From: [Clostridium] leptum DSM 753
Lineage (GTDB): Bacteria > Bacillota > Clostridia > Oscillospirales > Acutalibacteraceae
Reading direction: 5' to 3'
Assembly (NCBI GenBank): GCA_000154345.1
Contig: DS480347.1
Location: 1-64,000 of the forward strand
DNA: 64,000 nucleotides
The first letter of the stretch is position 1. Each line of letters starts with the position of its first letter. The translations under genes were made by a program, and so were the position numbers. Positions 6,970 through 16,294 of this stretch are shown here, piece after piece. The notes beneath the pieces were generated by a model. That model did not search any database and had not been told where the DNA came from. It was given only the letters and a program-made list of their open reading frames with translations.

Positions 6970-8454
6970 TTGTCTGCTGCCTTAAAAGGTACGGCGAGGA
7001 AATTTTTATGGGATCACAGTGCGTTTCGCTGCTGCTATTTTCTGTCTTTGTTTTTAAGCTCTCTTTGCTTTGTTGAATTAGGTTTCCAGATTTTGACCGG
7101 CGTGACTATGGTGTGGTCGGTTTTAATTCTAATCGATATATTCCGCCGCCTTTACCCCAGAAAGAATTTAAAGTATTTCGGACTGCTCTGCGCGTTTGTT
7201 GCCTGCGGCTTGGCAACCGCTCTCCTTCATGCGGAGGATAACCTGGTTACCAATCTGGTGATGATGTATCATGTGGCGGTGTGCTTTTTCATTGTCTACG
7301 GAATGCATTCGGAGCGGGATAAGGAAAAGGTGCGCCGGGAAATGTTTTTTATGGCGAAAATCCTGGCGTTCCTCATTACGGTATTCGCCGCGGCGGGCCT
7401 CTTAGCGGCGTTTCTTTTCACTAGGGTAAAGGCGTTTTCCTATTGCATCGGTTTGATGGATAACCGTTTTACCGGCCTTTATACCAATCCTAATATCGCG
7501 GCCTATGTCAGCGTGGTGGGGCTTGTGTGCATCCACCTGATGTATGGAAAAAGCCGGGGCGGCGCTGAGAAAAGAGAACTGCCCAGATGGTTTTTAAATC
7601 TTGGAATTGCCGTCAATGTATTAACAGTGCTCCTGTCCGACTCCAACGCCTCGATGGTGTTCCTGCTGGTATACGGCACGGCCTTTTTGTTCACCCGGAT
7701 GTACCGGAAAAATGGGTTTTCCAAAGGAAAAATCCTGGTGAGGAAAACCGTTTTGGTCCTGCTGGTTGCCCTGACGGCTTCCGTCGGATGCTTTGCCTTG
7801 AGGGAGGTCAGCCAGTATGGCATGGCGCAGGCGATCAATGCGCTGCATAAAAGCGGTACCACAGTGGTTACCTCTGACGCGGCCACATCGGCTTCTGAGG
7901 TGCTGGTGACCATCGGAAGAGACGGCAATTATGAGCTTTCCAGCGGACGGCTGGATTCCTTGCAGAAAGCTATGGTGCTTTATCAAAAGAATCCGATCAT
8001 GGGAATCGGCAAGGGCAATATTCTGGAATACGGCAACCGCTATTTGGCAAGAGGGTTTCAGTTTTTTGACCTGCATAACGGCTACCTGACCATTCTGATT
8101 TCCTGCGGCACGGTAGGCTTAGGGCTTTTCCTGGCTTTTGCCGTGCTGGCCGCCAGAAAAGTGATGAAGGCCGTATTCCGCAGATATTCTCAGCGGGGCG
8201 AGCGGGAGTTGGTCATCCTTTTCTGTTCTCTGTGCGCTTACGCGGTATACGCGTTATTCGAGCGGGCGCTGCTGTTCGATATCACCTTTATGGTGGTTTC
8301 CTTCTGGATGCTGTTCGGCTACACGATGAACGAAACCTTGATCGAGGAACCGTTCCTATGTCCGGTTACTGTCCGCAGCAGGGTGAAAAAGGCAAAAGAG
8401 CCCGTGGGTGCGCTGCCGGCCTTGACACGCCGCACAGGGAATGATATAATCTAA
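6970..8454 (+). CDS. O-antigen ligase/polymerase-like membrane protein
   Basis: A 494-residue polytopic membrane protein with ten to twelve predicted helices and a long extracytoplasmic segment (about residues 290-350). It has the Wzy_C-type pattern: a MDNRFTGLYTNPNIAAY segment near 160-176 and a late loop with NPIMGIGKGNIL and FFDLHNGYLTIL, the His of which is conserved in ligases that join lipid-linked glycans. The likely role is ligation or polymerisation of a surface polysaccharide or teichoic-type glycan at the outer membrane face. No other glycan genes adjoin it. The TTG start was chosen because AAGGAG lies ten bases upstream and the promoter overlaps any earlier start. Confidence 0.75.
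   Translation: MSAALKGTARKFLWDHSAFRCCYFLSLFLSSLCFVELGFQILTGVTMVWSVLILIDIFRRLYPRKNLKYFGLLCAFVACGLATALLHAEDNLVTNLVMMYHVAVCFFIVYGMHSERDKEKVRREMFFMAKILAFLITVFAAAGLLAAFLFTRVKAFSYCIGLMDNRFTGLYTNPNIAAYVSVVGLVCIHLMYGKSRGGAEKRELPRWFLNLGIAVNVLTVLLSDSNASMVFLLVYGTAFLFTRMYRKNGFSKGKILVRKTVLVLLVALTASVGCFALREVSQYGMAQAINALHKSGTTVVTSDAATSASEVLVTIGRDGNYELSSGRLDSLQKAMVLYQKNPIMGIGKGNILEYGNRYLARGFQFFDLHNGYLTILISCGTVGLGLFLAFAVLAARKVMKAVFRRYSQRGERELVILFCSLCAYAVYALFERALLFDITFMVVSFWMLFGYTMNETLIEEPFLCPVTVRSRVKKAKEPVGALPALTRRTGNDII
8422..8450 (+). promoter_or_regulatory. consensus promoter of the FMN riboswitch-ribU unit
   Basis: TTGACA (8422-8427), 17 bases, TATAAT (8445-8450), perfect at both hexamers. It lies inside the last codons of the upstream membrane protein gene. 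Confidence 0.8.
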
Positions 8455-8469
8455 ACAAATTTAATAGCT

Positions 8470-8590
8470 GTCTTCGGGGCGGGGTGAAAGTCCCCACCGG
8501 CGGTAACCCTTTCAAACATGGGAAGCCCGCGAGCTGCTTGCTGATCTGGTGAGATTCCAGAGCCGACGGTATAGTCCGGATGGAAGAAGA
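8470..8590 (+). ncRNA. FMN riboswitch (RFN element)
   Basis: The conserved RFN core is plain: CGGGGTGAAAGTCCCCACCG, GGCGGTAA, then AGCCCGCGAGC, TGGTGAGATTCCAG, AGCCGACGG and TATAGTCCGGATG, in the right order for the six-stem junction that binds flavin mononucleotide. A terminator hairpin (8612-8640) follows, so ligand binding should end transcription before ribU. Confidence 0.96.
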
Positions 8591-8611
8591 AAAGAAGCGT
8601 TTGCTTTTTGC

Positions 8612-8640
8612 GCGTCCCGGATTTTTCCGGGACGCTTTTT
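8612..8640 (+). terminator. terminator arm of the FMN riboswitch
   Basis: GCGTCCCGGA / TCCGGGACGC perfect 10-bp stem followed by TTTTT, directly after the RFN aptamer and 37 bases before ribU. Confidence 0.85.
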
Positions 8641-8676
8641 CGTTTCAGTGGACAGCGCGAAAGGAAAGATGCTTTC

Positions 8677-9240
8677 ATGAAACAATCGTCAAAAACCATC
8701 CGCTTGGCTCAAATGGCCATGCTGGCCGCGATTTCCGTAATTCTGGTGGCGTTTGTCAGGATTCCGCTGGTTCCGGCGGCGCCCTTCTTGGTGTACGATA
8801 TGGCGGACGCCCCCGTTTTGATCGGAACCCTCCTGTTCGGCCCTGTCCCTGGTATGACCATTCTGCTGGTGGTATCGGTTATCCAGGCGTTTTTGTTTTC
8901 CTCCGACGGCTGGGTCGGCCTGTTGATGCACTTTGTAGCCTCCGGCGCCTTGGTGGTGCTTACCGGCTGGCTGTACCATCGAAAAAAACGGATGAAGGAT
9001 GCGGTGGTTGGTATGGCGCTGGGCACCTTGGCTATGACGCTGATTATGATTCCTATGAACTATATTTTTACGGTTCATGTTTATGGTACCCCAAAAGATG
9101 TGGTGGATGCCATTATGCTGCCGGGAATTATCCCCTTTAACCTGATCAAGGGCGGGGCCAACAGCCTGCTGGCTGGAATCCTGTTTAAACTGCTTTCCCC
9201 GTTTGTAAACCGGCATAAGACCATGCTTGGCCAACCGTAA
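8677..9240 (+). CDS. ribU: riboflavin ECF transporter S component RibU
   Basis: The 187-residue protein has five to six predicted helices and the S-component pattern for riboflavin uptake: an N-terminal RLAQMAMLAAISVIL helix with the Ala-rich face that contacts the EcfT coupling subunit, a FLVYDMADAPVLIG loop that is characteristic of RibU, and GGANSLLAGILF near the end. It brings riboflavin into the cell with a shared EcfA-EcfA'-EcfT module, which is not in this window. The FMN riboswitch directly upstream supports the substrate. The ATG at 8677 follows AAAGGAAAG. Confidence 0.92.
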   Translation: MKQSSKTIRLAQMAMLAAISVILVAFVRIPLVPAAPFLVYDMADAPVLIGTLLFGPVPGMTILLVVSVIQAFLFSSDGWVGLLMHFVASGALVVLTGWLYHRKKRMKDAVVGMALGTLAMTLIMIPMNYIFTVHVYGTPKDVVDAIMLPGIIPFNLIKGGANSLLAGILFKLLSPFVNRHKTMLGQP

Positions 9241-9292
9241 AAATAGATCAAATCCTCTAAATTTCGGGAAAAATTTTCTAGCAGGTTTTCTC

Positions 9293-9320
9293 TTTACATT
9301 TTCATAATCTGTGATAAACT
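9293..9320 (+). promoter_or_regulatory. probable promoter of the SAM riboswitch-metK unit
   Basis: TTTACA (9293-9298), 16 bases, TAAACT (9315-9320), ending about 20 bases before the SAM aptamer. Confidence 0.5.
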
Positions 9321-9341
9321 AAAATTACAGCAGAATAAACC

Positions 9342-9444
9342 CTTATCAAGAGAGGCGGAGGGAACAGACCCTGTGATGCCCGGCAACCTGCGGTTTGCAA
9401 GGTGCCAATTTCTGCGGGAAAACCGGAAGATGAGGTTAAGTGAA
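9342..9444 (+). ncRNA. SAM-I riboswitch (S box)
   Basis: The S-box landmarks are present in order: CTTATCAAGAGAGGCGGAGG, GACCCTGTGATGCCCGGCAACC, AAGGTGCCAATTTCTGC, then GGAAGATGAGG. Binding of S-adenosylmethionine should favour the terminator at 9450-9480 and lower metK expression, a feedback on SAM synthesis. Confidence 0.96.
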
Positions 9445-9449
9445 AACGA

Positions 9450-9480
9450 GCCGTCCGGAATTTCCGGGCGGCTTTTTTTG
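9450..9480 (+). terminator. terminator arm of the SAM riboswitch
   Basis: GCCGTCCGGAA / TTCCGGGCGGC stem with one G-U pair and a run of seven T residues. Confidence 0.85.
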
Positions 9481-9549
9481 CGGAATGAGCGTAAGACAAC
9501 CGGACTGGCAGAGGGGATAAGGCAAATAATAGTTAGGAGGAAGGAACGA

Positions 9550-10743
9550 ATGGCAAAGAAATTATTTACGTCTGAATCGGTAACAGAGGGACATCCGGAT
9601 AAGGTGTGCGACCAGATTTCCGACGCGGTGCTGGACGCGATTTTTGAACAGGATCCTCAGGCACATGTGGCCTGCGAGGTAACCGCGACCACCGGAATGA
9701 TTCATGTAATGGGAGAGATATCAACCACCTGTTATGTGGATATTCCCGCAGTGACCCGGGAAGTGGTGAAAAGTATTGGCTACGATGATCCCGCATGTGG
9801 CTTTGACGGCAATACCTGCGCGGTGCTGACCTCTATTGACGCCCAGTCTCCGGATATCGCGATGGGCGTCAACGAGTCCTTAGAGGTAAAGGAGGGAGCC
9901 GGAGACGCTGATGACCAGATCGGCGCCGGGGACCAGGGAATGATGTTTGGCTATGCCTGCGACGAAACCCCGGAGCTGATGCCCTTGCCGATCTCCCTGG
10001 CCCATAAGCTTTCCAAGCAGCTTGCCAAGGTGCGGAAAGAAGGGATCCTGACTTACCTGCGGCCGGATGGCAAAAGCCAGGTCACAGTGGAATATGACGG
10101 CGATGACCGCCCGGTTCGTGTGGAAGCGGTGGTGGTTTCCACCCAGCACGACAGCGGCGTGACCCTGGAACGAATTCGTGAGGATATCCAGCGCGAGGTT
10201 ATCCGTCCGATAATCCCGGAGGAGCTGATGGATCAGGATACCAAGATCTACGTCAACCCGACCGGACGGTTTGTAGTGGGCGGACCGGTAGGTGACAGCG
10301 GCCTGACAGGCAGAAAGATTATCGTCGATACCTATGGCGGATACTCCCGGCACGGCGGCGGGGCGTTTTCCGGCAAAGATCCTACTAAGGTAGACCGCAG
10401 CGCGGCCTACGCGGCCCGGTGGGTAGCGAAAAACGTGGTCGGCGCCGGGCTGGCGAGAAAATGCGAGCTGCAGCTGGCCTACGCGATCGGCGTGGCTCGG
10501 CCGGTGTCGGTGCGGGTGGATACCTTCGGTACTGGCAAGCTTGACGACCAGCTTCTTGCGAAGGCCATTCAAAAAGTGTTCGATCTGCGTCCGGCGGCGA
10601 TTATCCGAGCGCTGAAGCTGAGACAGCCGATCTATCGGAGCCTTGCGGCTTACGGTCACATGGGCCGGGAGGATCTGGGCGTAGAATGGGAAAAGCTGAA
10701 TCGGGTAGATGAGCTGAAAGCGGAAGCGGCTAAGCTGGCGTAA
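9550..10743 (+). CDS. metK: S-adenosylmethionine synthetase
   Basis: The 397-residue enzyme makes SAM from methionine and ATP. The family signatures are clear: FTSESVTEGHPDKVCDQISD at the N-terminus (ATP and methionine binding), GAGDQGMMFGYA near 117, and GGGAFSGKDPTKVDRSAAY with the P-loop-like phosphate site near 270. Length is usual for bacterial MetK. AGGAGG stands nine bases before the ATG at 9550; the longer frame running back into the riboswitch is not a real extension. A SAM-I riboswitch precedes it. Confidence 0.97.
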   Translation: MAKKLFTSESVTEGHPDKVCDQISDAVLDAIFEQDPQAHVACEVTATTGMIHVMGEISTTCYVDIPAVTREVVKSIGYDDPACGFDGNTCAVLTSIDAQSPDIAMGVNESLEVKEGAGDADDQIGAGDQGMMFGYACDETPELMPLPISLAHKLSKQLAKVRKEGILTYLRPDGKSQVTVEYDGDDRPVRVEAVVVSTQHDSGVTLERIREDIQREVIRPIIPEELMDQDTKIYVNPTGRFVVGGPVGDSGLTGRKIIVDTYGGYSRHGGGAFSGKDPTKVDRSAAYAARWVAKNVVGAGLARKCELQLAYAIGVARPVSVRVDTFGTGKLDDQLLAKAIQKVFDLRPAAIIRALKLRQPIYRSLAAYGHMGREDLGVEWEKLNRVDELKAEAAKLA

Positions 10744-10751
10744 ACAGAAAG

Positions 10752-10792
10752 AAATCCGGGATTTGGGGCTCCTGAATCCCGGATTTTTTATT
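10752..10792 (+). terminator. metK terminator
   Basis: AAATCCGGGATT / AATCCCGGATTT perfect 12-bp stem with a T run. Confidence 0.85.
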
Positions 10793-11393
10793 TGAGACGA
10801 GACAGCCTGACTGTGGCGGTTCTATAAAAGCAGAGGGCATGAAACGTTGAAAGCAAGGAATTAGAAAGGCGCTCCTTTAACGGTAACTGGCGCTGTAAAA
10901 CGGCGGCTGGTTTGCGGCCGGACCGCGTCAAAGCCAATGCGGGCGCCGCAAAATCAGGAATAGGGAAGGCTTACTAGTAATGAGCCTGAACAGGCCGGTG
11001 TAGGGTATTATGCGTTGGCCGGCCAAGCAGATACGCCGCAGCAGAAACCGTCTCGTAAAAATGTACCTGCTGGATCAATGAATGCTTAGCATTAAATCGG
11101 GAAGGGGCTGCGGCCTTTTCACGCTTTAACCAAGCGGCTGGGAAAGCTGCGGCGATCGAAACCAATCGCACCCATAGATCTATTCAAGCGGTATGCTTAT
11201 ATTTAGGATGGCTTTTTAGAGTGTAATGTGTGATTCAGATCCCTATGGATAAGATAAGCGATACTGAAATAGCAGCGAAAAGGGCGGCGGTAATCTCCGC
11301 CTTTTTATATTTGAGCGTTCTGAGAGGAAAAACGCGCTAAGATTATGTCACAGGATAAGCCCCGAGAGAATAAGATAGCGTGAGGTGATAGGA
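10793..11393. other. 600-base intergenic stretch without a recognisable gene
   Basis: No frame with a start, ribosome site and protein-like composition was found on either strand. The only structure is a weak GGCGG-CCGCC hairpin followed by TTTTT at 11286-11306, which might end an unseen short transcript. Base composition is like neighbouring coding DNA, so this may be decayed sequence. Confidence 0.4.
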
Positions 11394-11741
11394 ATGCTTG
11401 AAACAATTTCTGCCATAATCTGCGTGCTGTTTATCATTATCGGGTTAGTGGAAGTCTTTCGAAGTATTGTTTTGTTTGTTCTCCGGCCGAAGGGAGAGGA
11501 TACCGCTATGACCATTGTTCCCATTTGCGGGCATAATGAAGAGGCCGAATATCTTTTGAGAAGCGCCGCCGCCAGAGTGAAGTGGGCTGACAACGGCAGA
11601 GAGCGCCGGGTCATCTGCTTGGATTGCGGCATGGATTTGGAAACTAGGATGATCTGCGAAAAGTTGGTTCATTCCTATGGGTTTATGGAGCTCTGTACGA
11701 TGGAAGAGCTTCAAGGCATGCTGCGCGATCAGTGCTTCTAG
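11394..11741 (+). CDS. hypothetical membrane-anchored protein (115 aa)
   Basis: One N-terminal transmembrane helix (about residues 5-30, TISAIICVLFIIIGLVEVFR) followed by a small soluble domain with CGHNEEAEYLLRSAAARVKW and a CLDCG pair near 78-82. I do not recognise the family. GAGGTG stands six bases before the ATG at 11394; a GTG three codons earlier is possible. It stands alone, with a terminator directly after its stop. Confidence 0.7.
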   Translation: MLETISAIICVLFIIIGLVEVFRSIVLFVLRPKGEDTAMTIVPICGHNEEAEYLLRSAAARVKWADNGRERRVICLDCGMDLETRMICEKLVHSYGFMELCTMEELQGMLRDQCF

Positions 11742-11775
11742 CCGGCCCGGTCTTTTGGCAGGGGGCCGGCTCTTT
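11740..11775 (+). terminator. terminator after the 115-aa hypothetical gene
   Basis: AGCCGGCCC / GGGCCGGCT 9-bp stem overlapping the stop codon, followed by CTTTG. Confidence 0.6.
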
Positions 11776-12251
11776 GTTCCAATTTCTGCCGTGCGGCAGG
11801 CAGTTCATTTTCTCTGTTTAAATGGTAAAGTGCTTTTTGGCAATGCTAAAATTTAAAGATAACGACTGGGAACAGGAAGGCTGCGGCCTGTGGCCTGCGG
11901 CGGAGAGGACGGCTGGAAGGATAAGGTTTCTTTTTCATGAAGTAAGCCGCAGGCTTCCATGGGAAAGCAGCCAGAGTGCGGAGAAAAAAGTCCCTGCGCG
12001 GCTTAAGGGCTCCAGCTAAGGAGGCTCCTGAGTTCGAGAAGGTACGCCGTATTTTCTGTTAAGCCCTATGCGGCGGGGCGTTTTTGTGTTATCATAAGGG
12101 TACAAAAACGTAAGACGGTGAAAGCCGGTGTCCAGCGGCTGAAAAGGGCCTGTAATACAATAAGAGGTTTTTCAGCTTTTAAAACGGCTTTGCTGATTTG
12201 ACGTTAAAGACCACTGTATAGAAAAGGCAGACGTAAAACGGGGATGAGGCA
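11776..12251. other. 475-base intergenic stretch before recD2
   Basis: A 65-codon frame at 11822-12019 has no ribosome site and a low-complexity, Arg/Trp-rich translation that does not look real. A GGCGGGGCGTTTTTG stretch near 12071 resembles a terminator tail but lacks a good partner arm. Nothing else is supported. Confidence 0.35.
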
Positions 12252-14468
12252 ATGGGTGAAAATCAGTTGTTGGAGCTGACCGGCTCGGTGGAGCAGGTGA
12301 TCTACCGCAATGAGAAAAACGGATATACAGTGCTTTCCCTTTTGGCCGGAGACGGCGAGGTAACGGCGGTAGGCACTTTGCCTTGGGTAAACGCAGGGGA
12401 GACTTTGCGCTTGGTAGGCGAGTGGAAAACCCACCCGAATTTTGGCACACAGTTCGCCGCAGTGGCCTGCGAACGGTTCCAGCCGGCTGGAGAAGGGGCG
12501 ATCCTGCGCTATTTGTCATCCGGCGCCGTGAAGGGGATCGGCCCGGTCATGGCCGCAAGGCTGGTAGACGCCTTCGGTGATCAAACCCTTGAGGTTTTAG
12601 AGAACCATCCCGAGCGGCTGGCCTCAGTCAAGGGAATTTCCAAGGCAAAAGCCCAGCAGATCGCTTCAGAGCTTCATAATCTTTCCGGAATCCAGGAGGT
12701 CATGTCCTATTTAGGAGCTTTTGGCATTTCGCCGGAGGAAGCGCTGCAAATTTGGAAGGTGTGGGGAGACGCGGCGGTAGAGATGATCCGTATGGATCCC
12801 TATGTCCTTTGCCGGGAGCCGGTTTCCATTGACTTTGAGCGGGTGGATGCGATTGCTGCCTCTCTGGAACGGCCGCACGATGAAAGGGGGCGGATTCGGG
12901 CGGGAATCTCCTATGTGCTGCTGCACAACATGAACAACGGGCATACCTGCCTGCCCAAGGACCGCTTGCTGCCTGCCGCCGCCAGCTATCTGGAAATCGA
13001 GGAAGAACTGGCGGATGAAATCCTATATGAGATGATCCAGGACTTGACGCTGGAGCTGGATTTAATCAACGGCAGAGAGTTTATTTTTACGCCGAAAATG
13101 CATCAATGCGAGATCTATATCGCGGCCAGAATGCTGATGATGCTGAATTTTCCCGCCCAGAGCATCACCGGTGTGGAGGAAGCGGTGGCCGCCATTGAGG
13201 CGCAAAGCGGGATACAATACGCCCAGCAGCAGAAACAAGCAATCACAGAAGCGCTTTCTAAGGGAATGCTGATCCTGACCGGAGGCCCGGGCACGGGAAA
13301 GACGACTACTCTGAACGGCATTTTAAATATTTTAGAACAAAATGGGGAACGGGTGTATTTAGCCGCTCCCACGGGGCGGGCTGCCCAGCGGATGTCGGAG
13401 GTGACCCGGCGGGAGGCCAAAACGATTCACAGGCTGCTGGAGGTGGAATGGGATCCACAGGACAGGCCGGTGTTTACCCGCAACGAGAAAAATATGCTGG
13501 ATTGCGATACCTTGATTCTGGACGAGCTCTCTATGGTGGACAACGCCTTGTTCGAGGGGGTTCTGCGGGCTCTTCCTCTGGGCTGCCGTTTGATTTTAGT
13601 AGGAGATACAGACCAGCTTCCCTCTGTCGGCCCAGGAAACGTATTAGGGGATCTTATCGCTTCGGGGCTGCTGCCAGTGGTACAGCTGACAGAGATTTTC
13701 CGCCAGTCCATGCAAAGCCTGATCGTCACCAACGCTCATCAGATCGTCCAGGGACAGATGCCGGAGCTTGGGAGAAAGGACGGCGACTTTTTCTTTTTGC
13801 CGAACCAGGATCCCGTTTCTATCCGGGATACCATCGTGGATTTATGCCTGCGCCGGCTGCCGGCCTCCTACGGCTATTCTCCGGTGTTTGATATCCAGGT
13901 GCTGTCTCCCGGCAGAAAAGGGGAATTAGGGACGATTGCTCTGAATCAGTCGCTACAGTCGGCGGTCAATCCTCCGGAAAAGGGGATAAAAAAAGCGATT
14001 ACCGTCAATGGTGTGCTGCTCCGGGAGGGCGACAAGGTGATGCAGGTGAAAAATAATTATAATATTCCCTGGGAAAAGGATGACGGCACCTTAGGGGAAG
14101 GCGTGTACAACGGCGACGTAGGAATTTTGCTGGAGGTAGACCGGACCGGCAGCGCCGCCGTACGGTATGACGACAAGGTGGCCGCTTATGATTTGGAAAG
14201 CATCGGGGATCTGGAACTCGCCTACGCGGTTACGGTGCATAAAAGCCAGGGCAGTGAGTTTGAGGCTGTGGTGATGCCTATGTATCCGGGCCCCCGGCAG
14301 CTTTACTACCGGAACCTGCTGTATACCGGCGTTACCCGGGCGAAAAATCTCCTGGTGATGGTGGGAACGCCAAAAACTGTGGAACGGATGGTGGAAAACA
14401 ACCGTAAGACTAAGCGGTATACAGGACTATGCTACTTCCTGCTCCGGGCCGCGGAGGAAGCGGAATGA
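12252..14468 (+). CDS. recD2: RecD2-type ATP-dependent DNA helicase
   Basis: The 738-residue SF1B helicase has the RecD2/YrrC layout: an N-terminal OB-like domain, helix-hairpin-helix motifs (about 95-170), then two RecA domains. Seen: Walker A GGPGTGKTTT near residues 344-353, Walker B LILDELSMVD near 420, motif III VGDTDQLPSVGPGNVL near 450, and motif V/VI YAVTVHKSQGSEF and TGVTRAKNLLV near 660-690. It moves 5' to 3' on single-stranded DNA and acts in repair outside RecBCD. The start at 12252 is supported by GATGAGG upstream. It overlaps comF by four bases (ATGA). Confidence 0.95.
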   Translation: MGENQLLELTGSVEQVIYRNEKNGYTVLSLLAGDGEVTAVGTLPWVNAGETLRLVGEWKTHPNFGTQFAAVACERFQPAGEGAILRYLSSGAVKGIGPVMAARLVDAFGDQTLEVLENHPERLASVKGISKAKAQQIASELHNLSGIQEVMSYLGAFGISPEEALQIWKVWGDAAVEMIRMDPYVLCREPVSIDFERVDAIAASLERPHDERGRIRAGISYVLLHNMNNGHTCLPKDRLLPAAASYLEIEEELADEILYEMIQDLTLELDLINGREFIFTPKMHQCEIYIAARMLMMLNFPAQSITGVEEAVAAIEAQSGIQYAQQQKQAITEALSKGMLILTGGPGTGKTTTLNGILNILEQNGERVYLAAPTGRAAQRMSEVTRREAKTIHRLLEVEWDPQDRPVFTRNEKNMLDCDTLILDELSMVDNALFEGVLRALPLGCRLILVGDTDQLPSVGPGNVLGDLIASGLLPVVQLTEIFRQSMQSLIVTNAHQIVQGQMPELGRKDGDFFFLPNQDPVSIRDTIVDLCLRRLPASYGYSPVFDIQVLSPGRKGELGTIALNQSLQSAVNPPEKGIKKAITVNGVLLREGDKVMQVKNNYNIPWEKDDGTLGEGVYNGDVGILLEVDRTGSAAVRYDDKVAAYDLESIGDLELAYAVTVHKSQGSEFEAVVMPMYPGPRQLYYRNLLYTGVTRAKNLLVMVGTPKTVERMVENNRKTKRYTGLCYFLLRAAEEAE

Positions 14469-15148
14469 AATTTTTGAGAAGATTACTAAGAAGCTTTTAT
14501 CCCGCCCGGTGCCCCTATTGCGGCAAGGTTACCACGCCCTTTGAGGAGGGCTGTAAGAACTGTGTGTCTCAGAATCCGGGGCAGTCGGAAGCCTTTTGGA
14601 TTTATCATCCATATTGGGGAAATGATAACATTGAGCTTATTTGCTGTAGTGCCTGGCCTTACTGGGACAAGCCGAAGGCGGCGGTACTCCGGTTTAAATT
14701 TCACGGCCGGCGGGAATACGCGGAGTCCTTCGGCCTTTCTATGGCCAGAAGCGTAAAAGAAAACTTTTCCTCCGCTGCATTCGACTTGGTTTGTGAAATT
14801 CCCTTAACCAAGCGCCGCCGCCGTGAAAGAGGCTTTGATCAGGCCCGACTGCTGGCCAAGGAGCTGGCGCGCGGGCTAAAGCTGCCTTACGTCAGCGCTT
14901 TGGAAAAGCCAAAGGGGAACCGAATCCAGCATGAGCTGTCGTTTGCTGAGCGATGGGAAAATGTAAAGGGGGTTTACCGGCTGAAAAGGAAGATTGACGT
15001 TCGGGGAAAAACTGTTTTGCTTTGCGACGATATCGTTACCAGCGGCGCGACAATGTGGGAGGCGGGGAGAGTACTGCTTCAGCACGGTGCGAAGGCGGTG
15101 TACGGCGTCAGTCTCTGCCGGGCCAAGAAGTGGGAAACGGAAGGTTGA
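14465..15148 (+). CDS. comF: ComF family phosphoribosyltransferase-like protein
   Basis: The 227-residue protein begins with a zinc-finger-like cluster (CPYCG at 16-20 and CKNC near 34) and ends in a phosphoribosyltransferase domain with the PRPP loop VLLCDDIVTSGATM near residues 183-196. ComF works with the helicase ComFA in DNA uptake in competent Gram-positive bacteria; a ComFA gene is absent here, and the pairing with recD2 suggests a link to single-strand DNA handling. Its ATG overlaps the recD2 stop, so the two genes are one transcript. Confidence 0.9.
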   Translation: MKFLRRLLRSFYPARCPYCGKVTTPFEEGCKNCVSQNPGQSEAFWIYHPYWGNDNIELICCSAWPYWDKPKAAVLRFKFHGRREYAESFGLSMARSVKENFSSAAFDLVCEIPLTKRRRRERGFDQARLLAKELARGLKLPYVSALEKPKGNRIQHELSFAERWENVKGVYRLKRKIDVRGKTVLLCDDIVTSGATMWEAGRVLLQHGAKAVYGVSLCRAKKWETEG

Positions 15149-15173
15149 AATTTACCCATCGGTATACTATAAT
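15145..15173 (+). promoter_or_regulatory. sigma-A promoter of the MreB-like gene
   Basis: TTGAAA (15145-15150), 17 bases, TATAAT (15168-15173). It overlaps the comF stop. Confidence 0.7.
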
Positions 15174-15250
15174 AAATTTATATGCAGCCTATCCAGGCTG
15201 GAACGATGAAAGAAGCTGTACAAAGAGAAAAAGGACAGGAGGCGTTTTCT

Positions 15251-16276
15251 TTGCTGGGAACAGATGCCGCAATTGATCTTGGGACATCCAGAACTCGAAT
15301 TTATCTTCCGCAACAGGGAGTTGTGATAGATGAGCCATCCGTGGTGGCAGTGGACAATATGACGGAGGAAATTATTGCCATCGGCCAGGAGGCCTATGAA
15401 ATGGTGGGACGTACGTCTCAGAGGCTGACGGTAACTTATCCGCTGGTAAACGGTGTAATTTCAAATTTTATCCTTGTGGAGCAGATGGTCGGCTATTTTC
15501 TAAAAAAGGTCAGCTCCAGCATGGTGTTTATGCCCCGGGTGGTGGCCTGTATTCCAGGCGAGGTGACCGAGGTGGAAAAACGCGCTGTGGTAAATTCCAT
15601 CAGCACTGCGGGCGTGCGGAAAATCTGTCTGATCGAGGAGCCGATTGCCGCGGCTATGGGGGCGGGAATTGATATTTTTACCCCTCATGGTTCCTTGGTG
15701 GTGGATATCGGCGGCGGAACCACCGACATGGCGGTGGTGTCTTTGGGCGGCGTTTCCACAATGCGTTCTGTAAAGCTGGCGGGAACCCATTTCGATGAAG
15801 CGATCATCAAATATATGCGGCGGAAATATAATCTGATCATCGGCCAGAAAACGGCGGAAAACGCGAAGACCGCCATTGGCTGCGTGTATCCCAAGGAGGA
15901 GCTTTCCTATTATGTCATGAAGGGCCGCAACGGTCTTTCCGGGCTTCCCCAAGCGGTGACGGTATCCTCGGATGAGATGCTGGAGTGCCTCGTGGAATGT
16001 GGGATGCAGATAGCCAGGGAGGTCCAGGATATGCTGGAAGAAACCCAGCCAGAGCTTGTAGCGGATATTTACGCCGAGGGTATTGTCCTGACCGGAGGAA
16101 GCGCGCGGCTTTACGGCTTTGACAATCTAATTGCGAAGAAAACGAAGCTTCCGGTCCATGTGGCGGAAAATCCGGATCACTGCGTGGTGCTGGGCGCCGG
16201 CAAAGGCTTGGAGTATATTGATAAAATGGATCAAAAGGGAGAGGGAATGCTGAATCCCCTTTTGGCGGAATATTGA
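15251..16276 (+). CDS. MreB/Mbl-like actin-family protein
   Basis: The 341-residue protein has the actin-fold signature of MreB: AAIDLGTSRTRIYL at the N-terminus (phosphate 1), VVDIGGGTTDMAVV near 150 (phosphate 2) and GIVLTGGSARLYGFDNL near 280 (adenosine). It should form membrane-bound filaments that steer wall synthesis. No mreC/mreD follows, so it resembles the stand-alone Mbl or MreBH paralogues. The TTG at 15251 is chosen: AGGAGG lies eight bases upstream, and the resulting N-terminus MLGTDAAIDLG aligns with the usual MFG-DIGIDLG. Longer frames that start at 15182 or 15206 lack a site. Confidence 0.88.
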   Translation: MLGTDAAIDLGTSRTRIYLPQQGVVIDEPSVVAVDNMTEEIIAIGQEAYEMVGRTSQRLTVTYPLVNGVISNFILVEQMVGYFLKKVSSSMVFMPRVVACIPGEVTEVEKRAVVNSISTAGVRKICLIEEPIAAAMGAGIDIFTPHGSLVVDIGGGTTDMAVVSLGGVSTMRSVKLAGTHFDEAIIKYMRRKYNLIIGQKTAENAKTAIGCVYPKEELSYYVMKGRNGLSGLPQAVTVSSDEMLECLVECGMQIAREVQDMLEETQPELVADIYAEGIVLTGGSARLYGFDNLIAKKTKLPVHVAENPDHCVVLGAGKGLEYIDKMDQKGEGMLNPLLAEY

Positions 16277-16294
16277 AGAATCGTGAATTTCAAT

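Noticed and set aside
8580..9140. Alternative-frame 186-codon ORF over ribU
   Set aside because: It is a shadow: the ribU frame has the family motifs, ribosome site and riboswitch context.
9373..9549. N-terminal extension of metK running back into the SAM riboswitch
   Set aside because: It overlaps the aptamer and terminator, and AGGAGG stands right before the ATG at 9550.
11822..12019. 65-codon open frame
   Set aside because: No ribosome site, low-complexity translation, no neighbour that would explain it.
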